Origin: Plantago ovata
Taxonomy: Eukaryota > Streptophyta > Magnoliopsida > Lamiales > Plantaginaceae
Assembly: GCA_028274465.1 (NCBI GenBank)
Contig: CM051458.1
Location: forward strand, 30,082,692-30,146,691
DNA length: 64,000 nucleotides
Reading direction: 5' to 3'
Positions 54,646 through 63,735 of this stretch are shown piece after piece. The first letter of the stretch is position 1. Each line of letters starts with the position of its first letter. The notes beneath the pieces were generated by a model. That model saw nothing but the letters and a program-made list of their open reading frames with translations. It ran no database searches and was not told the DNA's origin. Both the position numbers and the translations under genes were made by a program.

Positions 54646-55724
54646 CTTGTTCCATCATAGCTTTCGAAGGTGGGAAAGCCTCTTTCAATTTTGGCTTGGT
54701 GGTTCCGGATCTCATCGCACAAAGTGCTCGGATCTTGGTCTTGCTCTCTCTCTTGGACAGTTCCTCGAAGAGTTTCTATCTGCGCGTCAAGTGCGGATTT
54801 CCTCGCGTTGAGTTCCTCCAGAGTGAGCCTCCTCCCCGTGATCGGATCGACCAGGGGGGTTACCTCAGCTACTGTTCTCAATGCTTGATTCTCTTCCACC
54901 GCTTCTTGTTGGTTTTGAGGAGTTACCTGGTTGGGGGTAACTTGATTGGGGAGAGCGGGTGGTGTAGCGACCACCTGAGCTCTATTTTCTTGTTGCGCTA
55001 CATTTTGCAATGATGCCCTTATTCTTCTATCAATCAGGTCTCTCAAATCATCCGGGGCACCTTGTGGTCCTAACCTCGATTGGATTCTTGACGGTCCAAG
55101 TCGAGATTGGATCGGCCTGGTATTGGCTCTCGAATGTGCTTCATCTTGTGCAACAGGTGCTCTTCCTTGGGATTGGCGAGGAGCGACCAAGGTGGCCTGA
55201 GGTTGCTCTTGCACCGGTGCTTGTGGTTCTCCTGGGGCTTGTATCTCGGTATTAACCCTAATAGCCTCATTACCTCCGACATATCCTTGTAAAGTAAGAA
55301 GGAATAGACCGTATTGAGCTTCGCCCATCCCGAAATCTGATGGTCGGACGACACGTCCATCAGGAAGGGTGAAGGTCAATGCGGCTGGTTGAGGAGGATT
55401 CACTGCCACGGGAGGTTGGTTAATTGCTACCGGATGAGGCTGCCCCCTAGACTCAGCGTTGTTCGCGACTCTCAAAGCTCCATAGGCGTTTCCTACCGGG
55501 ACTCCTTGCGGGTTATTTTCCCCCGATCTTTCATTTTGGGAGCGAGTGACATTAGTAAATGCCCCCTCCGTGTAATCCCGGTTCCTTGCAACATTGTTGT
55601 TTCTTGGTTCCCCCGGAACATCATCCGTTCCTCCTCCGCGACCGTTATTAGAGGGACGGCCTCTAGGTCGAGGAGGATTAGCAGGTGGTGCATTAGCAAG
55701 ACGATTGCTTCTTCTGGGAGGCAT
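54537..55724 (-). CDS. Tat2 gag N-terminal part
   Basis: Starts MPPRRSNRLANAPP about 70 bp after the PBS, which suits a gag start. The N-terminus is long and of low complexity, rich in Pro, Asn, Gln and Arg; a coiled coil follows (LTLEELNARKSALDAQIETL), then the beginning of the Gag domain (FPTFESYDGTSCPKDYLVRF). No catalytic residues are expected. The remaining Gag domain continues in the neighbouring frame. Confidence 0.82.
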   Translation of the reverse strand: MPPRRSNRLANAPPANPPRPRGRPSNNGRGGGTDDVPGEPRNNNVARNRDYTEGAFTNVTRSQNERSGENNPQGVPVGNAYGALRVANNAESRGQPHPVAINQPPVAVNPPQPAALTFTLPDGRVVRPSDFGMGEAQYGLFLLTLQGYVGGNEAIRVNTEIQAPGEPQAPVQEQPQATLVAPRQSQGRAPVAQDEAHSRANTRPIQSRLGPSRIQSRLGPQGAPDDLRDLIDRRIRASLQNVAQQENRAQVVATPPALPNQVTPNQVTPQNQQEAVEENQALRTVAEVTPLVDPITGRRLTLEELNARKSALDAQIETLRGTVQEREQDQDPSTLCDEIRNHQAKIERGFPTFESYDGTSCPKDYLVRFGTKMMLTVMTQGLKHSSSRLTFPEKP

Positions 55725-55791
55725 AGTCGTGAAGTGTCACGAGGAGGAAAGAGGCTCGACCAGTAGGGCAAGGAATGACCTTTTGTGTCGT

Positions 55792-55809
55792 TTCCCACAG
55801 ACGGCGCCA
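55792..55809 (-). other. Primer-binding site of Tat2
   Basis: Minus strand TGGCGCCGTCTGTGGGAA begins two bases after the 5' LTR end. TGGCGCC and CTGTGGG are usual in Tat PBSs; I do not assign the tRNA with certainty. Confidence 0.75.
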
Positions 55810-55811
55810 AA

Positions 55812-56564
55812 TGTTGAAGGGTAATTCGTGTTTCTTTCTAAGTTCGCAATGAGTCGCTATTCTAAGTTATTCTAGTTCTTCTTCTTGTAGTGTTCCCTTA
55901 AGGTAGGAAATGAGCCTTCTTGTAGCTTCATCGTACCTGAAATATACTAGAGGGGGGGGTTAGAGTCTCTTGCCCGGTCTGTAAGGTATCAGACCGGAGA
56001 GGCGACTTTACGAGTAGGGAGTTGTGAGGCTTCCCTAGTAAGAGTAGTGAAAGTGGTGCTCGGGTGACGTAGTTAATGCTTCCTGTTGAGGAGTAAATGA
56101 GGCCCTTTTATACTTGAGACCCTTCAGCTTCCGGTCGTGTAGGATCACGCCACGTGTACGGCTAGGATTGAGGCCTTCCTCGGCCCAGGCCCATTAAGGA
56201 GGTCCGTGGGCCTTGGCCCAAGAGAGCAACCATGGCTGGTCGCTCTGTGGTCCTCGTGCCTTCCTTGTGTGTGGGTGATGCGAGTAGTGTCCTGCTCAGT
56301 TTCTGTCAAGGAGCGTTATCTTGACGTAAGGTCTCCTCGAGCCCGAGAGATGCTCCTCGAGCTCACTGGCAGGTTTGTCCTTGAGAGGAGCTTATTTTGA
56401 GGGTTGTCCTCCCAGTGATGGTCGGACCCTATGTTGGTCGATCCACACCTTAGTGACATACTTGGGTGTGGTTGTGCCCCTTGAGGGACGGCCTATGATG
56501 CTTTGTCGCGCTCTTAGACCGCTCCAGTTCGTACATGCGGACTGGACATATTTCAACCCTAACA
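55812..56564 (-). repeat. 5' LTR of Tat2
   Basis: 753 bp, same ends as 32003-32755; about four differences by eye. ATAAG target duplication follows at 56565-56569. Confidence 0.93.
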
Positions 56565-56982
56565 ATAAGAGAGCGGGGAGGGTTCCCTTAACCATGGGAA
56601 TCGAGTAGCTTTATGTGGATCGAGTAAGCTCTCTTGATCGAGTAGTATTATTCTTTGAGTATAGTTGTTCTATACTTGAGCATTTTTTGTTCAAAGATAG
56701 ATATTGTATTGATTTGTCGGAAATGCAATTACAATGGGGGCTTCGCGGCCAGCTTTCTTACAACTTTTTCTTAACCAAAACATGAGGTACCTCTCACATG
56801 AACTTGTGAGGAATCCTTCTCGATTTTCGGGCCTTTCACAAGGGTTCTTCAAAAAAGCTTGTTCTGCAAACAATTCAAGCGTAGAATCTCTGGAGGTTAG
56901 AAGTATTCCAAGGGTTCTTCAATACTCTTCCCTCCATGTCTTGGAATCGATAACTTCCATTGGACCTTGCTTCGATTATCTT

Positions 56983-57433
56983 TTAGGGGCCTTCCCAGTT
57001 GGGTTGCATCTTCCCAACTTTGCCCAGGATGTCCGCTCTTCGGAGTACTAGGTCTCCTACTTGGAAGTCTCTCTCTTTTACGCCCTTGTTGTAGGTCTTC
57101 GCGATCAGTTCTTGGTATCTGAGGATGTTGGTCAATGCATTGGTCCTCGCTTCACTAACCGTCTCCAGATCGAAGAGCCTCTCTGTATGATTGTCCTCGG
57201 GTTGATACCCTTGGATTCTGAGGGTTTCTACCGCCACTTCCGATGGTATGACTGCCTCGGACCATTAAACTAGCGAGAAGGGAGTCTCTCTTGTTTTTGA
57301 AGTTGTACGGTATGCCCACACCACTCCATCAAGCTCGTCGACTCAGTCCTTTTTGGTGGCGAACCTCTTCTGCAAGTTGTTGATGAGGATTTTGTTGACG
57401 GCTTCTGTTTGCCCGTTGGATTGAGGATGTCCT
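56983..57433 (-). CDS. Tat1 integrase C-terminal remains
   Basis: Minus-strand sequence homologous to the end of Tat2 integrase: VETLRIQGYQPEDNHTERLF and DFQVGDLVLRRADILGKVGK, with core remains towards 57433 (the SNGQTEAV region). 56570-56982 is the noncoding part that follows integrase, also matching Tat2 (38240-38530). Homology stops at 57433, where the next LTR begins, and GTCCT there would be its target duplication. Broken. Confidence 0.8.
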
Positions 57434-57872
57434 TGATGAATGTGTATTTTACACTTTCATTTGAGTCTTTTTCACCTATTTTAGCTATCCTCTATGTTAA
57501 TTTAGCTATATTTTAGTGCATTTTATTAGAATAGTGTCACGTTTCCCTTTAGTCTTTATTTTACAGGTTTTGATTGAAAAACGAGGATTTTCGGGCAAAT
57601 ATATTGAAGTAGACAAGGAATTGGTATTCTAGAAGCCTAATTGGAGTATCTGAAGGTTTCCGGATAGGATTTGAAGTCTAGGGGCCGAATCTGGAGGTTA
57701 GAAGGCCACTAGAAGTCAGAAACCGAGTCTGAAAAGGGGAAGAAATCCAAAAACGCGTCGAGAACGCGTTTTAGGCCGAAAAATACTCCCGGGCGAATCG
57801 CCCGGGACGTGGGGCGAATCGCCCGGGACGTGGGGCGAATCGCCCCACACCAGGCGAGTCGCCCGGTGTGTG
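57434..57872 (+). repeat. LTR start of another Ty3/gypsy element (D), cut by the next insertion
   Basis: Begins TGATGAATGTGTATTTTACAC directly at the break in Tat1 integrase and reads as an LTR start on the plus strand; 439 bp are visible before the Athila-like insertion. No coding sequence. Four GGCGA-TCGCC palindromes close the visible part (57788-57870). The family (Tat/Athila branch) is inferred from the TGATGAATG start and general make-up. Confidence 0.65.
57788..57870. repeat. Palindrome array in LTR D
   Basis: CCCGGGCGA-A-TCGCCCGGG (57788-57806), GGGCGA-A-TCGCCC (57812-57824), GTGGGGCGA-A-TCGCCCCAC (57830-57848) and a CACACC...GGTGTG version (57846-57870). The core GGCGA/TCGCC is constant and outer arms change together. 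Confidence 0.85.
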
Positions 57873-59274
57873 TGATGATGTCGTTTTTCACCAATTAAAT
57901 TTGTTTAAAAGCCTAAGAACACTTATCACTACACAAACTAGAGTGCAATGGCAAGTTGTCCCCGAGTGTCGTTCTCTCGGGACCTAACGTGGCTTTGCTT
58001 GAGGTTTTTGCAAGTCATTTCAGTCAACGAGTTCAAATGTTTAGAGAATCGTTTCCTTTGAACAATAGCAACGAGAAATCAGATTGTTGTAAACAAGTTT
58101 GGAAAACGGTTGGTGGTAGAAATCAAATACACATGCATGGGTTACGTATATGCTCACAAGTTCAGCGCGTAAAACCTTCGATCAAGTCTGCTAAGCAACT
58201 CGTCTAGGCAAATTTAAGACACACATCATGAAAGATCACTATCAATACTTTAGAGGTGCTTGTCACCAACACAATTTATCTAGCATGCTGAAAATCTCTA
58301 ACATACAATCCTATAGCTTTCATTGACCAAGAGTTTGTCACTATACTCAATTCGAATATATTTTATAGGCAACTAAGAATCATATGAAGGGATTTGCAGC
58401 AAGATTGAATCACAATCTCATGTAAGCATAAACATAACCCATAGCATGCATATTCTACATTCTACCACCAACACAAAAGATTTAGCTACTCATATTCATC
58501 AACATAGACATCAATTCATATGAATAATAATCAGAATACATCATATCAAACTACAAGACAAGAGAGTGATACAAGTTACCACCAAAGCTGTCACTAATCG
58601 GTGGAAAGCAAAGAAAACCTCTCCGTAGATGATTACAAAGGATGAATCCCAATCAAAACCTTGAATCCCAAGCTAAAATACAATGTAATCTGAGTTTTCT
58701 CTGAGTTTTGGGCTTAGGAGCTCTCCAAAACCAAGTTACAGTCCAAAAGATCTTCAAAAAATGACCAAAGATCAGATATAAGAAGGAAAATCCGAAAACG
58801 TAACCGCTGCCAAGCGGACCGCTTGGAGAAGCCAAGCGGAGGGCTTGGCAAGCGAAGCGCTTCTGGCACACCAAGCGCTTCGCTTGGCTTCTGTGCCAAA
58901 GCTCCTGGAAAGTGAAGCGGAGCGCTTCACTATTCCAGGCGCTTAGCTTGGCTCCTGGGCAGATTTTTGTCTTCAAACTCAATCTTTTTGCCCTCGCATG
59001 GCCCTCGGGTGCCTTGGACTCATCCTTCTCGATGCTTATTGACGCTCAAACACTTACGAACAAGCCACGGAGATTGGGGAACTTCAACGGGGCCATCTTT
59101 TCCATAAAAAAGGCTCGTTTTTAGCTCCAAAAACGCCGTTTCGTACCTAAGTGCCTGAAAATGCAGAAAACACAAAACGTGACACTATTCTACAAAACTA
59201 ACCAAAAAACAAGGCTAGAAGATAGCAAAGAAGGTAAAAAAGACAAGATGAACGCGTCAAAAATACGTTCATCA
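57873..59274 (-). repeat. 3' LTR of right Athila-like element
   Basis: 1402 bp, plus-strand ends TGATGATGTCG and ACGTTCATCA; homologous to 1235-2639 throughout. It has the AAGCG palindrome block at 58806-58950. TTTGGGGAGTT (minus) precedes it at 59275-59285 as PPT. Confidence 0.92.
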
Positions 59275-59311
59275 AACTCCCCAAACAAAACCTTTGCTTG
59301 TCCTCAAGCAA
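59275..59311 (-). other. PPT and upstream hairpin, right Athila-like element
   Basis: The minus strand has a hairpin TTGCTTG-AGGA-CAAGCAA (59294-59311), then TTTGTTTGGGGAGTT at the LTR boundary. Related hairpin plus TTTGGGGAGG modules lie at 60049-60077, 60160-60189 and 60661-60701. Confidence 0.75.
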
Positions 59312-59880
59312 CAAACTATCCTAAATGCAACACAAAAGGAGACTCATGCCAAGTAAAGTGAACTAATCTATTGAATCTACCAAATGCTTATGAACAAAAC
59401 CAAATGAGCATGACATGCAAATAGGTTGAAGTATGCCTCGATTGCGAATATACACATTCTCAAGTGCACTTGGTTAAACAAAGGAGTCTCACGTAACATC
59501 TTCTACCTGGACCTGGTCAGTGACGACACAATGATGCATGTTATCATACTACAATTGCCCGTGCCTATGAAACCGAGGACTTACTTCTGTTCACCAAGCG
59601 AGACTTTTCCTCAAGAGAGGGCGAACCAATACTGGCTCTCATCAAACGAAGGAGGGTTCCCTTAGAAGATAACACTCCCCTATTCTACCCAGACTCTCAA
59701 GAATGAGCCTCTTTCAACCACTTCTTGAATAGCAAGATGAGGGTGGTCAAGAACAGGCCTTGGACAAGGTGACACGAAACGAAAGATAGAATTTACAACT
59801 CGACACTTCACAAGGACAAAATATTTACATGACACTTGACACTTTACTAGACTGCTTTTGGCTTGCAACGACCCTTCTTT

Positions 59881-60015
59881 TGCTTTTGGGTCTTATTCTT
59901 TATTTTCTTTCTTCTTTTTTTTATTTTCTTTTCTCTTTTTTTCTTCTTTTATTTTTCTTTTTTTTTTTTTATATATTTATTTTCTTTTTCTCTTTTTTCT
60001 TTTTTTTTATATATA
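59881..60015. repeat. Pyrimidine-rich tract (plus strand)
   Basis: About 135 bp of almost only T and C with scattered A on the plus strand, hence purine-rich in the element's sense RNA. Open frames here are low-complexity by-products. Confidence 0.9.
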
Positions 60016-60048
60016 GGGGCAAGCAGCAGTACCTAGTGTCAAAAACAC

Positions 60049-60189
60049 CTCCCCAAACCTATTCGAAAGAATAGGTTGGGACACAAAACAAAAAAAGAAA
60101 AAGAAAAGGAAACTTTACAACGACTCAAAGACGAAAGACAAGATCAACGAAGCAACCCCCTCCCCAAACCTATTCGATAGAATAGGTTT
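60049..60189 (-). other. Two internal hairpin plus TTTGGGGAGG modules
   Basis: Hairpin AACCTATTC-GAAA-GAATAGGTT (60056-60077, given on plus) abuts CTCCCC; a second, AAACCTATTC-GATA-GAATAGGTTT (60166-60189), does too. On the minus strand each reads hairpin then TTTGGGGAGG. Confidence 0.75.
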
Positions 60190-60660
60190 AATACAAGGAA
60201 TCACACACCTCACACTACCTCCTTCCTAGGCATTTGGCAATCTCTAATCGAGGTGAAGAACTTGTCGCCTCTTACGTACATAATTACACGGGTTACAACC
60301 ATAGACTCTAACATGCATCATTTCATAAGGCCATCGTGAACCGCAGCAGAAGAAACACCACTCAAGGTGATGTCGAGACTACTAAGCTTAACTAGTGCAC
60401 ATGCGAATGTGACAAACCAAGCGAGACAAGCCTCAAACTACTTGCAAAGTGATGCAACATATGATCAATGGTCATAAACACTTAGTCTACTCAATAAAAA
60501 AGTTCAAAAGACTTGGCAATAAACTCCACACACAACAACGTGCAACTAATCTAGGGATGATATGCATGCAAAAATTTGAAAAAACACGACAAATCACATG
60601 AACTTGAGTAATATCAGGCATGTACGAACCACACAAGCATATAGTACTCCAAATCCAATA

Positions 60661-60701
60661 CCCCCTCCCCAAACCTAAACTTTTGCTCGTCCTCGAGCAA
60701 A
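60661..60701 (-). other. Internal hairpin plus TTTGGGGAGGGGG module
   Basis: Plus strand TTTGCTCG-TCCT-CGAGCAAA at 60682-60701, next to CCCCCTCCCCAAACC. The loop equals that of the LTR-adjacent hairpin (59294-59311) and one stem pair has changed on both sides. Confidence 0.75.
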
Positions 60702-60872
60702 GAAAAGTTGAAAGAAAAGGAAAAATTGGATTGAAAGTACACTTCCCTGAGATAAAGGTTCGTGTCTAATCTCCTATATATGAGTAGTACCTGAAAGGAC
60801 TCAAGAAACAAGTGAAAACGGGTGCGCAAAGGTGAGAAGAATGGAAAAAACGAGGAAAATCTGGGTACAGGG

Positions 60873-61025
60873 TCCAAGCGGACCGCTTGGGGGGAGCCAA
60901 GCGGTTCGCTTGGTCAAGCGGAGCGCTTGGGAGGCTCCAGGCGCTCCGCTTGAATTCCCAGGATGTTGCAAAACTTCCTGGAATTTGAAGCGGACCGCTT
61001 GGCCCTTCCAAGCGCTTCGCCTGGC
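60873..61025. repeat. Internal AAGCG-type palindrome block
   Basis: Same vocabulary as the LTR blocks: AAGCGGACCGCTT, AAGCGGTTCGCTT and AAGCGGAGCGCTT, with GGCGCTCCGCTT-type ends. Confidence 0.8.
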
Positions 61026-61281
61026 CCTGTTTCCAGATTTTCGATGGTTTTTCCTATCTTAATCACCTAAGGCACCAAGAGAAAAACTAGATTAAGCTAA
61101 TCACGATAAAAGGCACACAGGCCACAACTACAAAAGCAAATAAAGAGTACAAGAGTCAAAAGTCATAGCATCATACAACCAAATCGAATTAAAAGAGTTT
61201 CAACCAACAATAGTAAACGAGCCAAAATAACGATAATATACAAATACTACCGATAAATGTGGCCCCTGTCGGCTGGTGTCT

Positions 61282-62592
61282 CTAGGAGTAGGGGTCATAG
61301 GGGGTGTTAGGAAAGTCACTCCCACTACCACCTGTCTGATCATGGAAAGGGTACCCCGGAATTCGGCGAGCTAAGGCATCATAGCGGTTCATCGTCTCCT
61401 CCTGGTGGGCTCTCCAACGCCTAGTGTCCTCTGCTCGAGCGGCCTCCCAACGCTGATCTACACGCCCCTGGTAATCATCCCAACGCTGCTCCTCCATCAC
61501 ACGGAAGTCCTCCCACCTCTTGACTTCGCGCTCCTCAAATCCCCAGAATTGGGTCGACTGAGCCTCCAACATGGTGGTTTGGAAGCTACCAAACTGATCG
61601 ACCAAGATCTGGTTGAACCCCGAGAAGTCGAAGCTTCCTTGTCCGGTCGTAGGCGGAGGTGGAGGAGGTGTCACATGGCGCGTAACCCTCGGTTGCATGG
61701 TTTCTCCTTTTTTAGCGCACCAAGTCCCGTACATCTCATTGTACGTATCAATGTTGATGGACTTCTTCGGCTTCTTGTCCAGTACGAGGTCGGGAACTCC
61801 GGCCTCCTGGCACATGGCCGTGATCAAGTTACCAAAGGCAAGCTTCCGATTGGCATTACGGCGGCGCTTGAATTCCTCGAAGATGACGACGCCAGGAGTG
61901 AGAGGCAAATCATGCAAGAGAGCATGGACTAGGACTCCGTAATAGGACTGAACCTCGGAATCATGTGTGCTAGGGATCAGATTGGCTTGAACGAACTTCA
62001 ACATCATCCTTGCCTCGAAGGTGAGATCATTGTGGCGCAAAATCCGGGGTGGCTCATCAGGCAATTCATAATCGTCCACGGTAATGCCATTCAGTACCTC
62101 CATGGGGTAGTGATCAGACTCCCGGTCGTAGACATAGAGCTCCGCGGGATCAAATCTCTCGTGGATTGCAGGCCGGCGGTTTGGATCCCGCGTCAGTGGC
62201 CTATCCAATCGCATGATGAAGCTAGTGATGCTCAAAGGAGTAAACTTGACCCCAACACCGCGGACGGGAACCTCACCGGTCCGTTCATTGTAGTCCGTGA
62301 AGGCAATGTAGAAATCCTCCACTACTGCTTGGTCCCAATTTGGCATGACCTCGCCATAGTACTTCCAGCCTCGCTCAGTAATGAGCTTGTTGAGCTCTCT
62401 GGCACCATCCAACTAGCTCTCACCAGCCGTGAAGCGAATGCTCCTCTCAGAGATGTACGTGTGCTTGTGGGCATGGAAACTCGCTTCGAATTGCCTTGCC
62501 CTCCCCGATTGGCGATGCTCGCCGGGTGTGGCCGTTTGTTGGGCACTCGAGGTCCCTTCTCCCCTTGATCTCTTGGATCTTCTTGATACCAT
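61282..62592 (-). CDS. Third ORF of Athila-like element (plant transposon protein type)
   Basis: Start ATG at 62592 (MVSRRSKRSRGEGTSS), just after an acceptor-like TTTTTCTAG. The main open part (61282-62412) resembles the domain called putative plant transposon protein in Pfam: WKYYGEVMPNWDQAVVEDFY, VRGVGVKFTPLSI, FVQANLIPSTHDSEVQ and KLAFGNLITAMCQEAGVP. A Pro/Thr-rich linker and a tryptophan- and arginine-rich tail (QRWDDYQGRVDQRWEA) follow. It sits where Athila elements carry an env-like third gene, but no signal peptide or membrane segment is visible. Role unknown. About one break. Confidence 0.75.
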
Positions 62593-62597
62593 TGTAC

Positions 62598-63140
62598 CTA
62601 GAAAAATCTTATTAGATAACTTCAAGAGACAATGAGACTTAGACTCGACTCCTAGACTCCAATACTCACTCAAGTAATCTCATGGTGAGTTTGAAGGCTT
62701 GCTAAAGTTCATATGAACAAATCGAGAAGCTTTAACACTTCGTTATGATAAATCCATACGAATCTAAACCAAGCAAACAAACTCTCCAATTAAATTACCC
62801 AACCAATCCAACACATTCTCATGCAATCACAACATCACCATAATCATATCATAACTCAAATTCAAGGCTAACAATCATCAAACAATTACATAGCAAAAAT
62901 TCGAATCATAACATAACTCAAATTCAAGGCTAACAATCATCAAACAATTACATAGCAAAAATTCGAATCACTAGAGTTCATCACAAATCAAGAGGAGTAA
63001 AATTCGAATTTAGACATCACATCTAGTAAGAAACATGCTCAATAATCATTATCAAACTCTAATTCACCAATGCATAACACAATTGAAGCTAATTAAGATA
63101 AAATCCCAAATTCAAGAAAGTTAGGGTTCATGAGAGGTAC
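62598..63140 (-). other. Probable intron upstream of the third ORF
   Basis: On the minus strand a donor AATCAAAG/GTACC (63140) and an acceptor GATTTTTCTAG (ending 62598) bound a 543-base AT-rich stretch; the ORF's ATG is six bases after the acceptor. It includes a 62-bp tandem duplication. Confidence 0.5.
62851..62970. repeat. 62-bp tandem duplication
   Basis: ATAACTCAAATTCAAGGCTA begins at 62851 and again at 62913; the copies are identical over nearly their full length. Confidence 0.9.
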
Positions 63141-63329
63141 CTTTGATTCCTTGTTATGGATGCTTCAAACGTGAAATTTGATCGGTTTAGAAGATAGAGG
63201 AGGTGATGGGCTTTGTAAAATGCACAAGATTGCAAGAATTGGTGGAGAATTGAGAGAGATTGAGATTTTTGGGGTGCAAAATCGGCAATGGAGGAAGAAA
63301 AACGAAGTGGGGGGCTTTGAAACTCAAGT

Positions 63330-63560
63330 GCCCCGCTTAGCTTTCTTAAGGAAAGCCAAGCGAAGCGCTTGGCAAGCGGTCCGCTTGGGAACTCCCAAGC
63401 GCTCCACTTGGATTTCCAGTAAGAATTTTCATTCTTACTGGAAATTCAAGCGGACCGCTTGCGTGCCAAGCGCTTCGCTTGGATTTCCAGTAAGAATGGA
63501 ATTCTTACTGGAAATCCAAGCGGACCGCTTGGGCTTTCCAAGCGGTTCGCTTGGGACCTG
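63330..63560. repeat. Palindrome block with two long inverted repeats
   Basis: AAGCG-type palindromes alternate with two long hairpins: arms at 63407-63426 and 63431-63450 (about 19 pairs including a wobble), and arms at 63476-63497 and 63501-63522 (22 pairs, three-base loop GGA). Confidence 0.85.
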
Positions 63561-63735
63561 AAGCTCCCAAATCCATTTTTTTTCGACTTTTGCTAAATTT
63601 TCACCCCAAAAACCTTGTCTAAACAACGAAACAAAATTTAAACGTGCTTCTAATCTATATGCAATTACCTACAGCCTCGGGTTGCCTCCCGAGAAGCGCC
63701 TTCGTTTAAAAGTCGTTGGCTCGACTCATCTTAGC

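Larger units (their letters stand above)
32003..56564 (-). mobile_element. Tat-lineage Ty3/gypsy element Tat2, full length, carrying a nested Tekay
   Basis: Flanked by ATAAG at 31998-32002 and 56565-56569. LTRs at 32003-32755 and 55812-56564 are both 753 bp and differ at about four positions by eye, so it is young. Without the nested Tekay (40291-51085) it is about 13.8 kb, normal for Tat elements. On the minus strand: PBS, gag, protease, RT, RNase H, second RNase H, integrase; on the plus strand near its 3' LTR, a separate multi-exon gene. The dual RNase H is diagnostic of Tat. Apart from the nested element, it has about three or four breaks. Confidence 0.92.
15642..57433 (-). mobile_element. 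Tat-lineage Ty3/gypsy element Tat1 (interrupted)
   Basis: Own sequence is 15642-18862, 28829-32002 and 56570-57433; the rest is later insertions (copia B at 18863-28823, Tat2 at 32003-56564). The 3' LTR is 15642-16498; the 5' part lies beyond 57433, where another element's LTR interrupts the integrase. It matches Tat2 in order throughout: 3' LTR, PPT, tandem repeats, plus-strand gene, then integrase on the minus strand. It is older than Tat2, which sits inside it, and is broken. The left target duplication would be AACTA (15637-15641); the partner is outside the window. Confidence 0.85.

Noticed and set aside
54585-55766. Plus-strand frames opposite Tat2 gag
   Set aside because: Shadows of the minus-strand gag frame; no promoter, splice sites or domain.
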